This document shows positions 36,044 through 46,847 of a stretch of 64,000 nucleotides of DNA, in pieces; the first letter of the stretch is position 1; each line of letters begins with the position of its first letter. The stretch lies in the NCBI RefSeq assembly GCF_041146795.1, contig NC_135167.1:4802454-4866453 (forward strand), in the 5' to 3' direction. Below the pieces are notes generated by a model. It searched no databases and was not told the origin of the DNA. It saw only the letters and a program-made list of their open reading frames with translations. The translations under genes were made by a program, and so were the position numbers. Source of the stretch: Maylandia zebra (lineage: Eukaryota > Chordata > Actinopteri > Cichliformes > Cichlidae).

Positions 36044-38995
36044 ATGCTTGAATCTGAATGTATGCATTGAAATGAAATAATTACTGAATTTAAGTTAAAA
36101 ATTTTGAATGAGATAAAAAAAAAAAAAAACCCGAATTTAACCTGAAAACAAAAGTGCTGAACTGCTAAAAGCTGAAGGTTACACAGAAGAAGAAGTTGGA
36201 AAAAAGCTGAAAATGTTTTAATTGTAAATTAGAAAAACCTAAGAAATGAGAAAAGAACATTTAGAGTCAGAAAACATCTGAAAGAATATTAAAAGGTCAT
36301 ATTCTTTGAATCACTGAATGACTAAAATGTGATCCCTCCACTTGGACCCACACAGTTTAAAAAGTTTACATCTCTGAGCTTTGAAAGACAAGATGTTGGA
36401 AAAAGAACAACGATGGCGACGTTTTGAGGGTAAAATGATGGCTTTAACACTGTGGACACAGCAGCAGTTGAAAGAGAAGTGTTTAAGATTAATTTTGGCA
36501 GAGTGGCAGAGAGAGCTCGTTAAGCAGGCAGGTGTGAGCCTGGTTGCTATAGTGACCGCACCCAATGGCTCCATACACACGGACACAGACATGCACCTCA
36601 CTTTTGCTGCTTAAAATGAACAGAAAAGTCAGGCCGAAACAAATCGTTCCCAAATGAAAAGTAAAAGTCGTATTGACAAAATTCTTTCACTGTGAGCGAC
36701 AGCAATGTCTAGTCTACCAAATTCTCAGTTTTCATGTCTGTGGAGTTTATTATATGGACGTGGTGACAGTGGAAAGACACCATGCTCTTCTGATTTTCAA
36801 ACGAACCTTCTGAGCCATTTTAACATTAGAGTCTATGGAAGAGTTGGAGGGAGGAGGCTGTGCATTGGTGACATTTATGAAAGAACCATAACACCTAGTA
36901 CAATAGTAAACACATTGGATGAAAGAGGACAGCCATGGCTACGTTTTGAGGGTAAAATCATACCTGTAGAGCAAACGCTGCGGACACAGCAGCAGTTTTA
37001 AAAAAGATTTTAAGATTATTTTTTTTGCTCCTCTCACTCTAGCAGTTGAGCTGCCTCACTCTAGCCCCAACATTCCGTCCCATACACACCCATTATAAAC
37101 TCTGAAACGGGTGAAAAAACATCATGAAACTTAAACTGGAACTGAAGAAAAAGTATAATAGATATTGAAAAGATAAATACAAGTTGAATAGTTGAATGTC
37201 TTGTCTTCGTTTTAAAGTTTGAATGGTGGCTCTATGTGAACGTATGTTGAAGTAGTAAGAGTTTAAAAATGAGTAAGTTGAATGAGAATTTGAAGGGTCT
37301 CCCCATTGAAATACATGGGAAATTTTTGTTGAATAAAGTTGAATAAAATTAAAAATATAAATGTTAAAAATGAGAAAAATACGAGCAATCATGTCCAAAA
37401 GAATAGGAATCTAATGGTGTTTGAATGGTTTTTCTAAGTTGAACGGTTTTGAAGGAGTAGGCTTTCAAAAAACGTACGGAATAGATAATAATAAAATGGA
37501 ACTAGAAAGTGCATTTTCTGAAGAAACTGCAGTGTGAATGCTTGAATCTGAATGTATGCACTGAAATGAATTAATTGCTGAATTTTGAGTTAAAAATATT
37601 GAATGAGATTTAAAAAAAAACAACAAAAAAAAAACGAATTTAACCTGAAAACAAAGGTGCTGAACTGCTAAAAGCTGAAGGTTACACAGAAGAAGAAGTT
37701 GGAAAAAAGCTGAAAATGTTTTAATTGTAAATTAGAAAAACCTAAGAAATGAGAAAAGAACATTTAGAGTCAGAAAACATCTGAAAGAATATTAAAAGGT
37801 CATATTCTTTGAATCACTGAATGACTCAAATGTGATCCCTCCACTTGGATCCACACAGTTTAAAAAGTTTACATCTCTGAGCTTTGAAAGACAAGATGTT
37901 GGAAAGAGAACAACGATGGCGACGTTTTGAGGGTAAAATGATGGCTGTAACACTGTGGACACAGCAGCAGTTGAAAGAGAAGTGTTTCAGATGAATCTTG
38001 GCAGAGTGAGAGAGAGAGCTTGTTAAGCAGGCAGGTGTGAGCCTGGTTGCTATAGTGACCGCACCTAATGGCTCCATACACACGGACACAGACATGCACC
38101 TCACTTTTGCTGCTTAAAATGAACAGAAAAGTCAGGCCGAAACAAATCATTCCCATATGAAAAGTACAAGTCGTATTGACGAAATTCTTTCACCGTGAGC
38201 AACAGCAATGTCTAGTCTACTGAATTCTCAGTTTTCATGCCTGTGGAGTTTATTATATGGACGTGGTGACAGTGGAAAGACACCATGCTCTTCTGATTTT
38301 CAAACGAACCTTCTGAGCCATTTTAACATTAGAGTCTATGGAAGAGTTGGAGGGAGGAGGCTGTGCATTGGTGACATTTATGAAAGAACCATAACACCTA
38401 GGACAATAGTAAACACATTGGATGAAAGAGGACAGCGATGGCTACGTTTTGAGGGTAAAATGGTGGCTGTAGAGCAAACGCTGTGGACACAGCAGCAGTT
38501 TTAAAAAATATTTTAAGATTAATTTTTTTGCTCCTCTCACTCTAGCAGTTGAGCTGCCTCACTCTAGCCCCAACATTCCGTCCCATACACACCCATTATA
38601 AACTCTGAAACGGGTGAAAAAACATCATGAAACTTAAACTGGAACTGAAGAAAAAGTATAATAGATATTGAAAAGATAAATACAAGTTGAATAGTTGAAT
38701 GTCTTGTCTTCGTTTTAAAGTTTGAATGGTGGCTCTATGTCAATGTATGTGGAAGTAGTAAGAGTTTAAAAATGAATAAGTTGAATGAGAATTTGAAGGG
38801 TCTCCCCATTGAAATACATGGGAAATTTTGGGAAATTTTTGTTGAATAAAGTTGAATAAAATTAAAAATATAAATGTTAAAAATATGAAAAATAGAAGCA
38901 GTGTTGTCCAAAAGAATAGGAATCTAACGGTGTTTGAATGGTTTTTCTAAGTTGAACGGTTTTGAAGGAGTAGGATTACAAAAAACGTACGGAAT
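36007..38995. repeat. 1.5-kb direct tandem duplication
   Basis: ACTAGAAAGTGCATTTTCTG occurs at 36007 and again at 37501, and long near-identical text follows both. Shared markers include AGACAAGATGTTGGAAA, ATGTCTAGTCTAC, AACGTTTGAA-type tracts and AAAACGTACGGAATAGATAA at the end of each unit. The period is about 1494 bp. Open frames inside both units (such as 36705-37001 and 38208-38504) are alike but match no family I know. Unit 1 includes the last 37 nt of the copy 2 receptor coding region. Confidence 0.9.
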
Positions 38996-39044
38996 AGATA
39001 AAATATAATAATAATAATAATAATAAAGATTCGAATAACAATAC

Positions 39045-39122
39045 TGTGAATGCTTTTCAAGCATTCACACTAATAATAAAGATTAGAAGAACAATACTGT
39101 GAATGCTTTTCAAGCATTCACA
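39045..39122. repeat. Duplicated perfect hairpin TGTGAATGCTT/AAGCATTCACA
   Basis: Palindromes at 39045-39069 and 39098-39122 each have 11-bp perfect arms and a 3-nt loop, in a 53-bp direct repeat after a TAA microsatellite (39009-39027). The same TGTGAATGCTTGAA string starts the duplicated repeat just after the copy 2 stop region (36039) and at 37533. They may therefore be the two ends of one transposon family. Confidence 0.85.
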
Positions 39123-39154
39123 CTAATAACAAGAGTTCGAGAAGTGTGTTCATG

Positions 39155-39560
39155 GAATTTACTTTACTTTACTTTACTTTATTGATTTATATAGCAATCT
39201 TCACAGGATAAAAACCACAAAGTGCTTCACAATAATATAAAACACATAAACATAAAACAGTACAATCAAACATACAGTACAAATCTAATTAAAAGCTAAT
39301 CTAAATAAGTGAGTCTTAAGATGATGTTTAAAAGAATAAATAAAATTCCGGAGGGAGAGAATTCCACAACCTGGGGGCCACCACTCTAAAAGATCTATCA
39401 ACTCTGGTTTTAAAACGTGTTTGGGGAACTACCAACAGCCTTTGATTAGATGATCTCAGGCTGCGAGAAGGAGTGGGAGGTTCTAAGAGATCAGAAATAT
39501 AGGCAGGAGCGTCATGATTCAAAGCTTTAAAGTCAGTTTTTAAAAGGACAGTTTATGGAC
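39155..39560 (-). mobile_element. L2-type LINE 3' end
   Basis: Minus frame 39522-39328 reads APAYISDLLEPPTPSRSLRS, then LLVVPQTRFKTRVDRSFRVV and APRLWNSLPPE. This is the conserved C-terminal block of L2 ORF2. A TTTAC-repeat tail (39158-39181) marks its 3' end. Confidence 0.8.
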
Positions 39561-39599
39561 TTCCAAACTGTTCAGCTCTACTGCTCTTCTGCCTAATTT

Positions 39600-40435
39600 C
39601 ACATTATAATTTTGGCTTTAGATTGTCTGCATGTATAACCATGTACCATGTGTAATGAAATGGGATGAGGGATTTATCTTTCCAAGATATTATGTTTAGA
39701 TAAGATGTTTATTCAAGTTTCTTTTCTTCTATGAAGGGCAATTCTGTGAAAATTGTGAAATGGTGAAACTGAGAGAATAATTTCTGCAGAAAATCCTGAT
39801 CTGACCTGATCTTTCTGTCCTGATTGGTCCTGGTTCATTGTCTGTCAAGTCATCTATTCTACTTTTATACAATGCATAAGGATCTGATCTTAGTTTTAGT
39901 TGTGTAGAGCTCTGACATTTGTAATTCTGATATTCTGGTATTGTTATCTAGATAATTACTGCATATCATATTTTATGTGAGATTTTTAAATATATCTTCA
40001 GGTGTGTCTTCTTACATATATAAAATGCATTTGTGAATACTTTCAGTACTATTTTGCTTATCTAAGCATGTATCTGTATCTGAGTTTACCAGAGGCTATC
40101 ATGTCAATATAAACAATAAAAACTGGAAATTGTGCAGCTTCATTCTATTTTTGTATTAAGTTTTTTTTTCTTGTTTTTGGAGGGCCATTTTTTCCAGTGT
40201 GGCATCTTTGTGTGAGTAAATTTGAGTTGACATACCTGATTTACAACATTTCACTGAAATGTTTATTTATGATTGCAGTCATTATATTGCTTGCTGATGT
40301 TTTAAACTATTTTACATGTAAAGATACTATTTCCAGCTGCAACTATAAAGACAAACCTTTAAAAGACTGCCATGTGAATACTGATTTTGCAAGTGGTAAA
40401 TGAAAAAGCCTGACTTTTAAAAAAGATTTTCAAGT
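39600..40435 (+). other. 3' flank shared by receptor copies 2 and 3
   Basis: No coding sequence is seen. AATAAA lies at 40115-40120. Sequence around 39990-40410 aligns with 62440-62700 behind copy 3 (for example CAACTATAAAGACAAACCTT against CAGCTATAAAGACAGAACCT). It is probably the original 3'UTR and flank. Confidence 0.55.
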
Positions 40436-41428
40436 AGGGATGGTAATTGAGATCATTTTAGCAATTCCATTATTGCTATCAATTTGATACCAAGTCTCAT
40501 TGGGTTCTCATTGACTCTGATTCGAGAGTCACCACCATCTCTAAGCAACATATCAAAGACACATTTGTGCAAATTAATTACATGCTGAGTGGTCAAATGT
40601 TTGTAAAAGTTGGAGGTATTTATCATCTGTTGTGATCAGTGTTGGGGTCATTGCTCAAAAGAAATAAGTAATGTATTACACATGTAACACAGAAAACCTT
40701 TCTAAAAAGTAATGCAGTACGTTATCAAGAAAATTTGCCACTTATGGGATAAGGTTTATATTATATTATCTTATCTTACGGAATTATTTGGTTTGTAACT
40801 CTGATCTGAAACACACTGTCTCATAATTATCAGTTAATAATATAAACCTACAGGCTACAGTCCCACACACCAACACAAATCCCATCTTAATGAAGTCAGA
40901 TATGATCTTTCTCTTATTATTTAGGTATAAACACAAATTTGACAGCACACAGTGATTCTGTGTTGAAATATGAACAGGTAGAAATGGAGGTTGCAGCCTG
41001 ACTGCTCATCATTGTTTTTGTTAGCTGTTAGAAGTTCAGAGTCTGACTGCTGAGCTGGGATCGGCATCTACTCAGCTTTAACATAACTCTGTGTTTTTGG
41101 CTAGCTTAGAGTTAGCACTCTGGCTATGCACGTGCTCGCAAAGAAAGAAGTTCAGTTATCAGTATAATGCAGTTGTTTCTGTCCTGGATGTAGTCTTCAC
41201 TTCACCATTACACTCTCGTTTTTGTACAATAAAAGTAAAAGTATTGTCAATATTCACGCTGCAAACTGAGCCAGCATTTTCCTCCTCCAGCACACAAACT
41301 CAGCTGAAATCAGATGATTGTTGTGCAAGTGCAAGTGGAATCGATAGGAAAGCAGGTTATTGACTCCAAGGAACTGAGCTTCTGGGAACCAGTTCTCTAC
41401 AAGAACCAGTTCTCAATCCCCATTCCTA
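40436..41428. mobile_element. hAT-like non-autonomous element with a paralogous empty site
   Basis: The ends TAGGGATGGTAATTGAGATC and (reverse) TAGGAATGGGGATTGAGAAC are similar inverted repeats. The flanks TTTTCAAG and ACTCCAAG match imperfectly. The homologous stretch behind copy 3 (near 62732, AAAAGATAGTCCAAGTTTAA) lacks the insert. No transposase is visible. Confidence 0.6.
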
Positions 41429-42518
41429 ACTCCAAGTCAAACTGTACTTCTCTATACATCTGTGCGTCTGTGTCACTTGGCTGGTGTAACTGATGACTGG
41501 TAACTAGTTTGATTTTAACATCCAGAGACCTCATGGAGGTTAAGTTACCACTGTGGCTGAATCACAACAATTCTGCAAAAATCAGTGGGCCATAATTCCT
41601 CAACAGCACTGTAAAAGACTCATTACCAGTTATTGCAAATACTTGTTTACAGTTTTTACTGCTAAAGGTGGCCCAACCAGTTAGTGGGTTTAAGAGGAAA
41701 TCACTTTTTTTTTGCACAGGGCAATGTAGGTCTGGATTAATTTCCCCTTAATAATAAAAACTATCGTTTAGAAACTGCATTATGTATTTACTTGTAGTAT
41801 CTTTGAATAATATTAAAATTTTGTTTAATGATCTGAAACATCATTGTTACAAACATACAAAAAAAAGTAAATCAGGTGGGCAAACACTTTGCCATACAAC
41901 TGTATATGCTTTGTCCAAAAGGAAAGTTTAAACGTAATCGTAAATTTAGGTGGGTGTCTGTACCACAGAAGCTGGGTAAAGTGATGACTTTTTAAGTAAT
42001 GATTTAATTACTATTTGTTTGAAGGCCAATAGTGCCTTCAAACAGTCAATATAGTCTAGGACTTTTTGGGGGAGTCTTGTAGGAATCAGGTATAATGGGC
42101 ATGTTGATGGTTTGAAGGAAGTGATTGCTCAAAGGAACTATAAATACTACTACTAGTACTGAAAGTAGATGTATGTAGTGATAAATATGCGAGGTGAATC
42201 TTGAAGACGATTCTTGAAGATGATTCTCGGATATTCACCTTGCATCCAAGAGCTTCCTTTAAAAGCTGGATGTGGAGAGTCCCCTCTTTTGACACCTTAG
42301 CTCATGTGAGACACATGATTAATAGCGGGTCAATGATCCCCTTAAGGATACCACCCACTAGGGTTTAAATACTTTGGACTCCCCACCATACAGCCCATAT
42401 TCAATTATAATGTTGTTTTAAAGCAATACTGAGTTGTGAACTTTGTTGTACTGTTACTGCACACATCACTGAACTATGAAACATTCCATTTTGATGCTAC
42501 TGTATTATTGTATCATAT

Positions 42519-42583
<65 letters not shown>

Positions 42584-43000
42584 ATGTTTAAATAATGCAG
42601 TAGTTAGCTCAGGTCCTCTACCAGAGGCCTGGGAGCTTGAGGGTCCCATGCATTAACTTTGCTACTCCTATGACTGCACTGTTCTGCATATAGATCTCAG
42701 ATGCCGTTTGTGGGATGTGCTGGTAATGATCACCAAGATTGCGGTCACTGCCCTAACTCCTCCAATTACCACGGGGACCACTAATAAAATGTAAATAAAA
42801 TAAAATGTTTTTTCTCATGCTAAGCTTTCATGTAGAAATAATTCCATACTGAAGCAGCACTGTAAATTGTTCTTATATCCTCTTATCTTCTTTGTGTCCA
42901 CCCTAAAACCATGGTTACAATAAGGCATCTAGCGATGGCATTATTTTTGTGCTACTATTCTGAGCGCAGGTAAAAAAAAAAAAATTCAGGTGCAAGTGTT
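41429..43000. other. Intergenic stretch with a (GT)n tract, no gene
   Basis: 41429-41560 is homologous to 62735-62850 behind copy 3. A pure (GT)n run of about 31 units occupies 42521-42582. Nothing coding was recognised. Confidence 0.6.
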
Positions 43001-43019
43001 GTATTTTGAGGAGAAATTT

Positions 43020-45315
43020 ATTTTGAGCGAACAAAATTCATTGCTGCGTGCAAAAAAATGTATTTCAGTGTTTGCTGTTATCCATACACACACACAATAG
43101 CAGCACCTCTCACTTTTGCATTTGCGCTAGCTCGCAATGTATTGCTCGCGCTCTCAACATTTCTGCCCGTACATGTTCAGCTCTTTCTGTACACCATTAT
43201 ATTTGTGCCATAAAACCAGCCAATCACAGACTTGGATGCAAAAAAGTCTGATTGTCTGTTTTGGTCTCCAATCAGCTCGAAATGACGAAGAGCAATATCC
43301 CAGAATGCATTTCGTCCAAAACTCAGTACAAAACACAGAGTGGCAGAGTTTGAAATATTACTCTTTCTGGGTCACAAAGTAAATTTTTAAGATATTTTCA
43401 TGTGAGAATGGTGCTGTGTAAACTTCAAATATCTGCTTGATTTTTCAAGACATCACATATTTGCAAAAGTGCTCTAACGTTTTCGGAGATGCCTGTTACC
43501 CACCAGCTGACCGCATAGCTGGACTGGCCATTGGGCATACCAGGCATTTGACCAGTGGGCCGATGGTGATTTTTCATTTTTATGTTTGTTTGTTTGTTTG
43601 TTTGTTTTTGTAACAGTTTATACAATGAAAGGTGGTGGATTAGCCAATTGGTCATGATCAACTCTGAGCTGGACCAATTACAATACATCTGCATTGAGGT
43701 GAAAAGGAAGCAATTTGTCCCGTACTTCAGCTAGAATGAAAAAAGGACACAAAACTGGAGTTATTCTGTGTCTTTGCTGCACAGCTGCCTCTTCTCTCAT
43801 TCTCTCCCCTCCCTCTCCTGTTGCTACTTCAATCATGAAACTGATCAATGATCAGCTGATCGGCTTTTCTGCTGAAAGTCCCGTCTCTCTTTGCGCCAGA
43901 AAGAGGAAACCAGCAGATGTTTAAGCTTGATCAGCTGTTGTTAGAATATATTTAAAATGACTTTCTAGTATCAGCTGATGTTTGCTGGAGCCACAGCTGT
44001 AAAAGCTGCTGGCCACGATATCGGTTTGGATATCTGGTGAGAGGGAAACATGAAGGTGATACATCATACATATAGTACCAACAAGACAGTGTACATAACT
44101 GTCACAACAGCGTTTGTTTCAGTTCAAAGGCTTTAAGGTTTTTCCTGTAATACCTGGTGGTGTAGTTGGCTGATTTTTTGTCCCAGTCCAGCCCTGGCTG
44201 ATTGGGTGGTGAAGGCGCGGACTCCCGGCACTTTGTTTTAAAAACCCTTTTCGTTTCTTTCACTACTTGGGTTAAACACAATATATAAGTCACTTAGATA
44301 ACTTCTAAATGGTAATGTTTTGTTTATACCTGGACCGTTTAATTTAAATCTGAAGTCTTGGAGAACTGTAAGTCTGTTTTGAATTTCACCCGTCATATTG
44401 TGAAAAGTTTTCCTCCTCAATTTAAATATTTTTTATGTTCGACTTAATTCAGAGTCAGCTGTTTAAATAAGAACAGAACATTTTACATCAGGGGATATTA
44501 CAGCACACTTTGGGTGTGATTGTCCCCCATTATCCATCATTACATTTGTTGCAGAGAAACAAGCACAGGGCTCTCATTGATTTAGCGTATGGTGAATTAT
44601 ATATTTTCATTTACTTTACATTTGTTTTGTGTTGTGTGTCTTATTTTGAAATAAATATTTTTGCGTTACCATATCGACCAAAGAGCATTAAGGGGCAGAG
44701 AGGAGGATGTCACTCTCAAAGTTGTTGGCACATTTCAGAAGGACACTGCTAATAAAGTTACACATTTACACAGTGAATTTGTATTGATTATTATATTTAC
44801 ACAATACCACAGTTTTTGTTTTGGTCGTATCATTTTATTTTGTTGTATTTATCTGTGAAATGTTAAGGCTGGTCCTTGAAAATATTGTCTGACATTCCGT
44901 GACGCAAAAAAGGTTGGGGACCGCTGATCTAAGTGACTTATATATTATATGTTTAACTCGAGTAGTGGAAGACCATGGGGGGTTTGAAAACAATGTGCTG
45001 GGAGCTGCGCCTTGACCACCCGGTAAGCTAGTGGGTAACAGGCATCTCCAAAAATGTTAGAGCGCTTTTACAAATATGTGATATGATAAATCAAGCAGAT
45101 ATTTGAAGTTTACACAGCACCATTCTCGCATGAAAATAACTTAAAAGTTTTGTGATCCAGAAAGAGTAATATTTCAAACCCCACCAATCTGTGTTCCTCC
45201 GCCACTGCCTCGTTTGAGTTTTGGATGAAATGCATTCTGGGATATTGCTTTTCGTCATTTCAAGCTGATTGGAGACCAAAACAGACAATCAGATGTTTTG
45301 GATCCAAGTCTGTGA
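43020..45315. repeat. Composite of hAT-derived repeats with an inverted arrangement
   Basis: 43221-43510 and 45025-45315 are inverted copies of each other (CACAGACTTGGATGC at the left, GGATCCAAGTCTGTG at the right). Between them lie a copy of the TCAATCATGAAACTGATCAA repeat and, near 44906-44933, a hAT-type end (AAGGTTGGGGACCGCTG). The arms resemble the interior of the hAT at 30711. No supported gene is present. Confidence 0.6.
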
Positions 45316-46322
45316 AGATCTCATCCCGTGGGGTCAAAATGATCATGAGAACGGTGAGCAAAGATCCCAGAACCACACGGGGGGACCTGGTGAATGACCT
45401 GCAGAGAGCTGGGACCAAAGTAACAAAGGTCACCATCAGTAACACACTACAACGGCAGGGAATCAAATCCCGCAGTGCCAGACGTGTTCCGCTGCTGAAG
45501 CCAGTGCATGTCCAGGCCCGTCTGAAGTTTGCCAGAGAGCACATGGATGATACAGCAGAGGATTGGGAGAATGTCATGTGGTGAGATGAAACCAAAGTAG
45601 AACTTTTTAGTATAAACTCAACTCGTCGTGTTTGCAGGAAGAAGAATACTGAGTTGCATCCCAAGAACACCATACCTACTGTGAAGCATGGGGGTGGAAA
45701 CATCATGCTATGGGGCTGTTTTTCTGCCAAGGGGACAGGACGACTGATCCGTGTTAAGGACAGAATGAATGGGGCCATGTATCGTGAGATTTTGAGCCAA
45801 AACCTCCTTCCATCAGTGAGAACTTTGAAGATGAAACGAGGCTGGGTCTTCCAACATGACAATGATCCAAAACACACCGCCCGGGCAACAAAGGAGTGGC
45901 TCCGTAAGAAGCATTTGAAAGTCCTGGAGTGGCCTAGCCAGTCTCCAGACCTCAACCCCATAGAAAATCTGTGGCGGGAGTTAAAGTCGGTGTTGCTCGG
46001 CGACAGCCCCAAAACATCACTGCTCTCGAGAAGATCTGCATGGAGGAATGGGCCAAAATACCAGCTACTGTGTGTGCAAACCTGGTAAAGACCTATAGTA
46101 AACGTTTGACCTCTGTTATTGCCAACAAAGGTTATGTTACAAAGTATTGAGTTGTATTTTTGTTATTGACCAAATACTTATTTTCCACCCTGATTTACGA
46201 ATAAATTCTTTACAAATCCTACCATGTGGATTCATGGATATTTTTTTCACATTCTGTCTCTCACAGTTGAAGTGTACCTCTGGTGCAAATTACTGACCTC
46301 TGTCATCATTTTAGGTGGGGGA
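45316..46322 (+). mobile_element. Truncated Tc1 copy with a disabled transposase
   Basis: Nearly identical to 7246-8255, starting at AAGATCTCATCCCG, so the left end and first 62 transposase codons are missing. The first catalytic codon region is broken: TGG is followed by TGA at 45583 in place of the Ser codon of WSDE. A base loss near 45985 shifts the frame after LWRELK. The right inverted repeat stops at AGGTGGGGGA. Confidence 0.9.
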
Positions 46323-46616
46323 CTTCGAAAACCATAACTTTGTGCTGAATATATGGACAGAATATATGTGCATTTTCCTGTATTTAGTTTAACACTTTTA
46401 ATGTCCACATATTTTTACTACAGACTTAGTGGCACAGAAGAATGTAAATTCAGATACTGTAGCCTTTTGTCAGTTGACACTGCCTCTTTCTTTTTGACAG
46501 TGTCATTTACATATTGTCATGCCAACCTCAAAATAAGCTGTAAACGCAAACATTACAGCTGAATATGCTTACTCATTTGTTTTTTTTGCTGTTGTGGCTT
46601 CCTGTATTCTTTTCAG

Positions 46617-46655
46617 ATGAAATCATTTGTACAGCAACTCAGCAACAGACGAAAG
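46617..46655 (+). other. 5' exon of receptor copy 3
   Basis: The block is bounded by TTTTCAG and GTAGGC and is homologous to 22025 and 23703. It starts with ATG at 46617, giving 28 codons when spliced to 46847. That frame overlaps the receptor's own ATG at 46848 in another frame and stops (TGA) within the signal-peptide exon. It is therefore read as 5'UTR with an upstream ORF. Confidence 0.5.
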
Positions 46656-46847
46656 GTAGGCTATGCTTTTTTAATGATACACACATATACACACATGCAC
46701 GAATAATGTTAATGTAAATAACTTAACCCATTTCATTATTATGTCTCATGAATTGTTTTAGAGACGTATATAATTTGAATGTAAAGCAGAGAGGTTTTGT
46801 TTGCTTGTTTATTTTTTAATCTAAATAAATCTTCTTAACCCTACAGG

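Noticed and set aside
36311-36601. Repeated minus-strand frame shared with 37826-38104, considered as a novel protein
   Set aside because: Its similarity is explained by the tandem DNA duplication; no start context, domain or exon structure supports it.
42521-42582. (GT)n tract as a possible regulatory Z-DNA element
   Set aside because: Ordinary vertebrate microsatellite; nothing in the sequence ties it to a gene.
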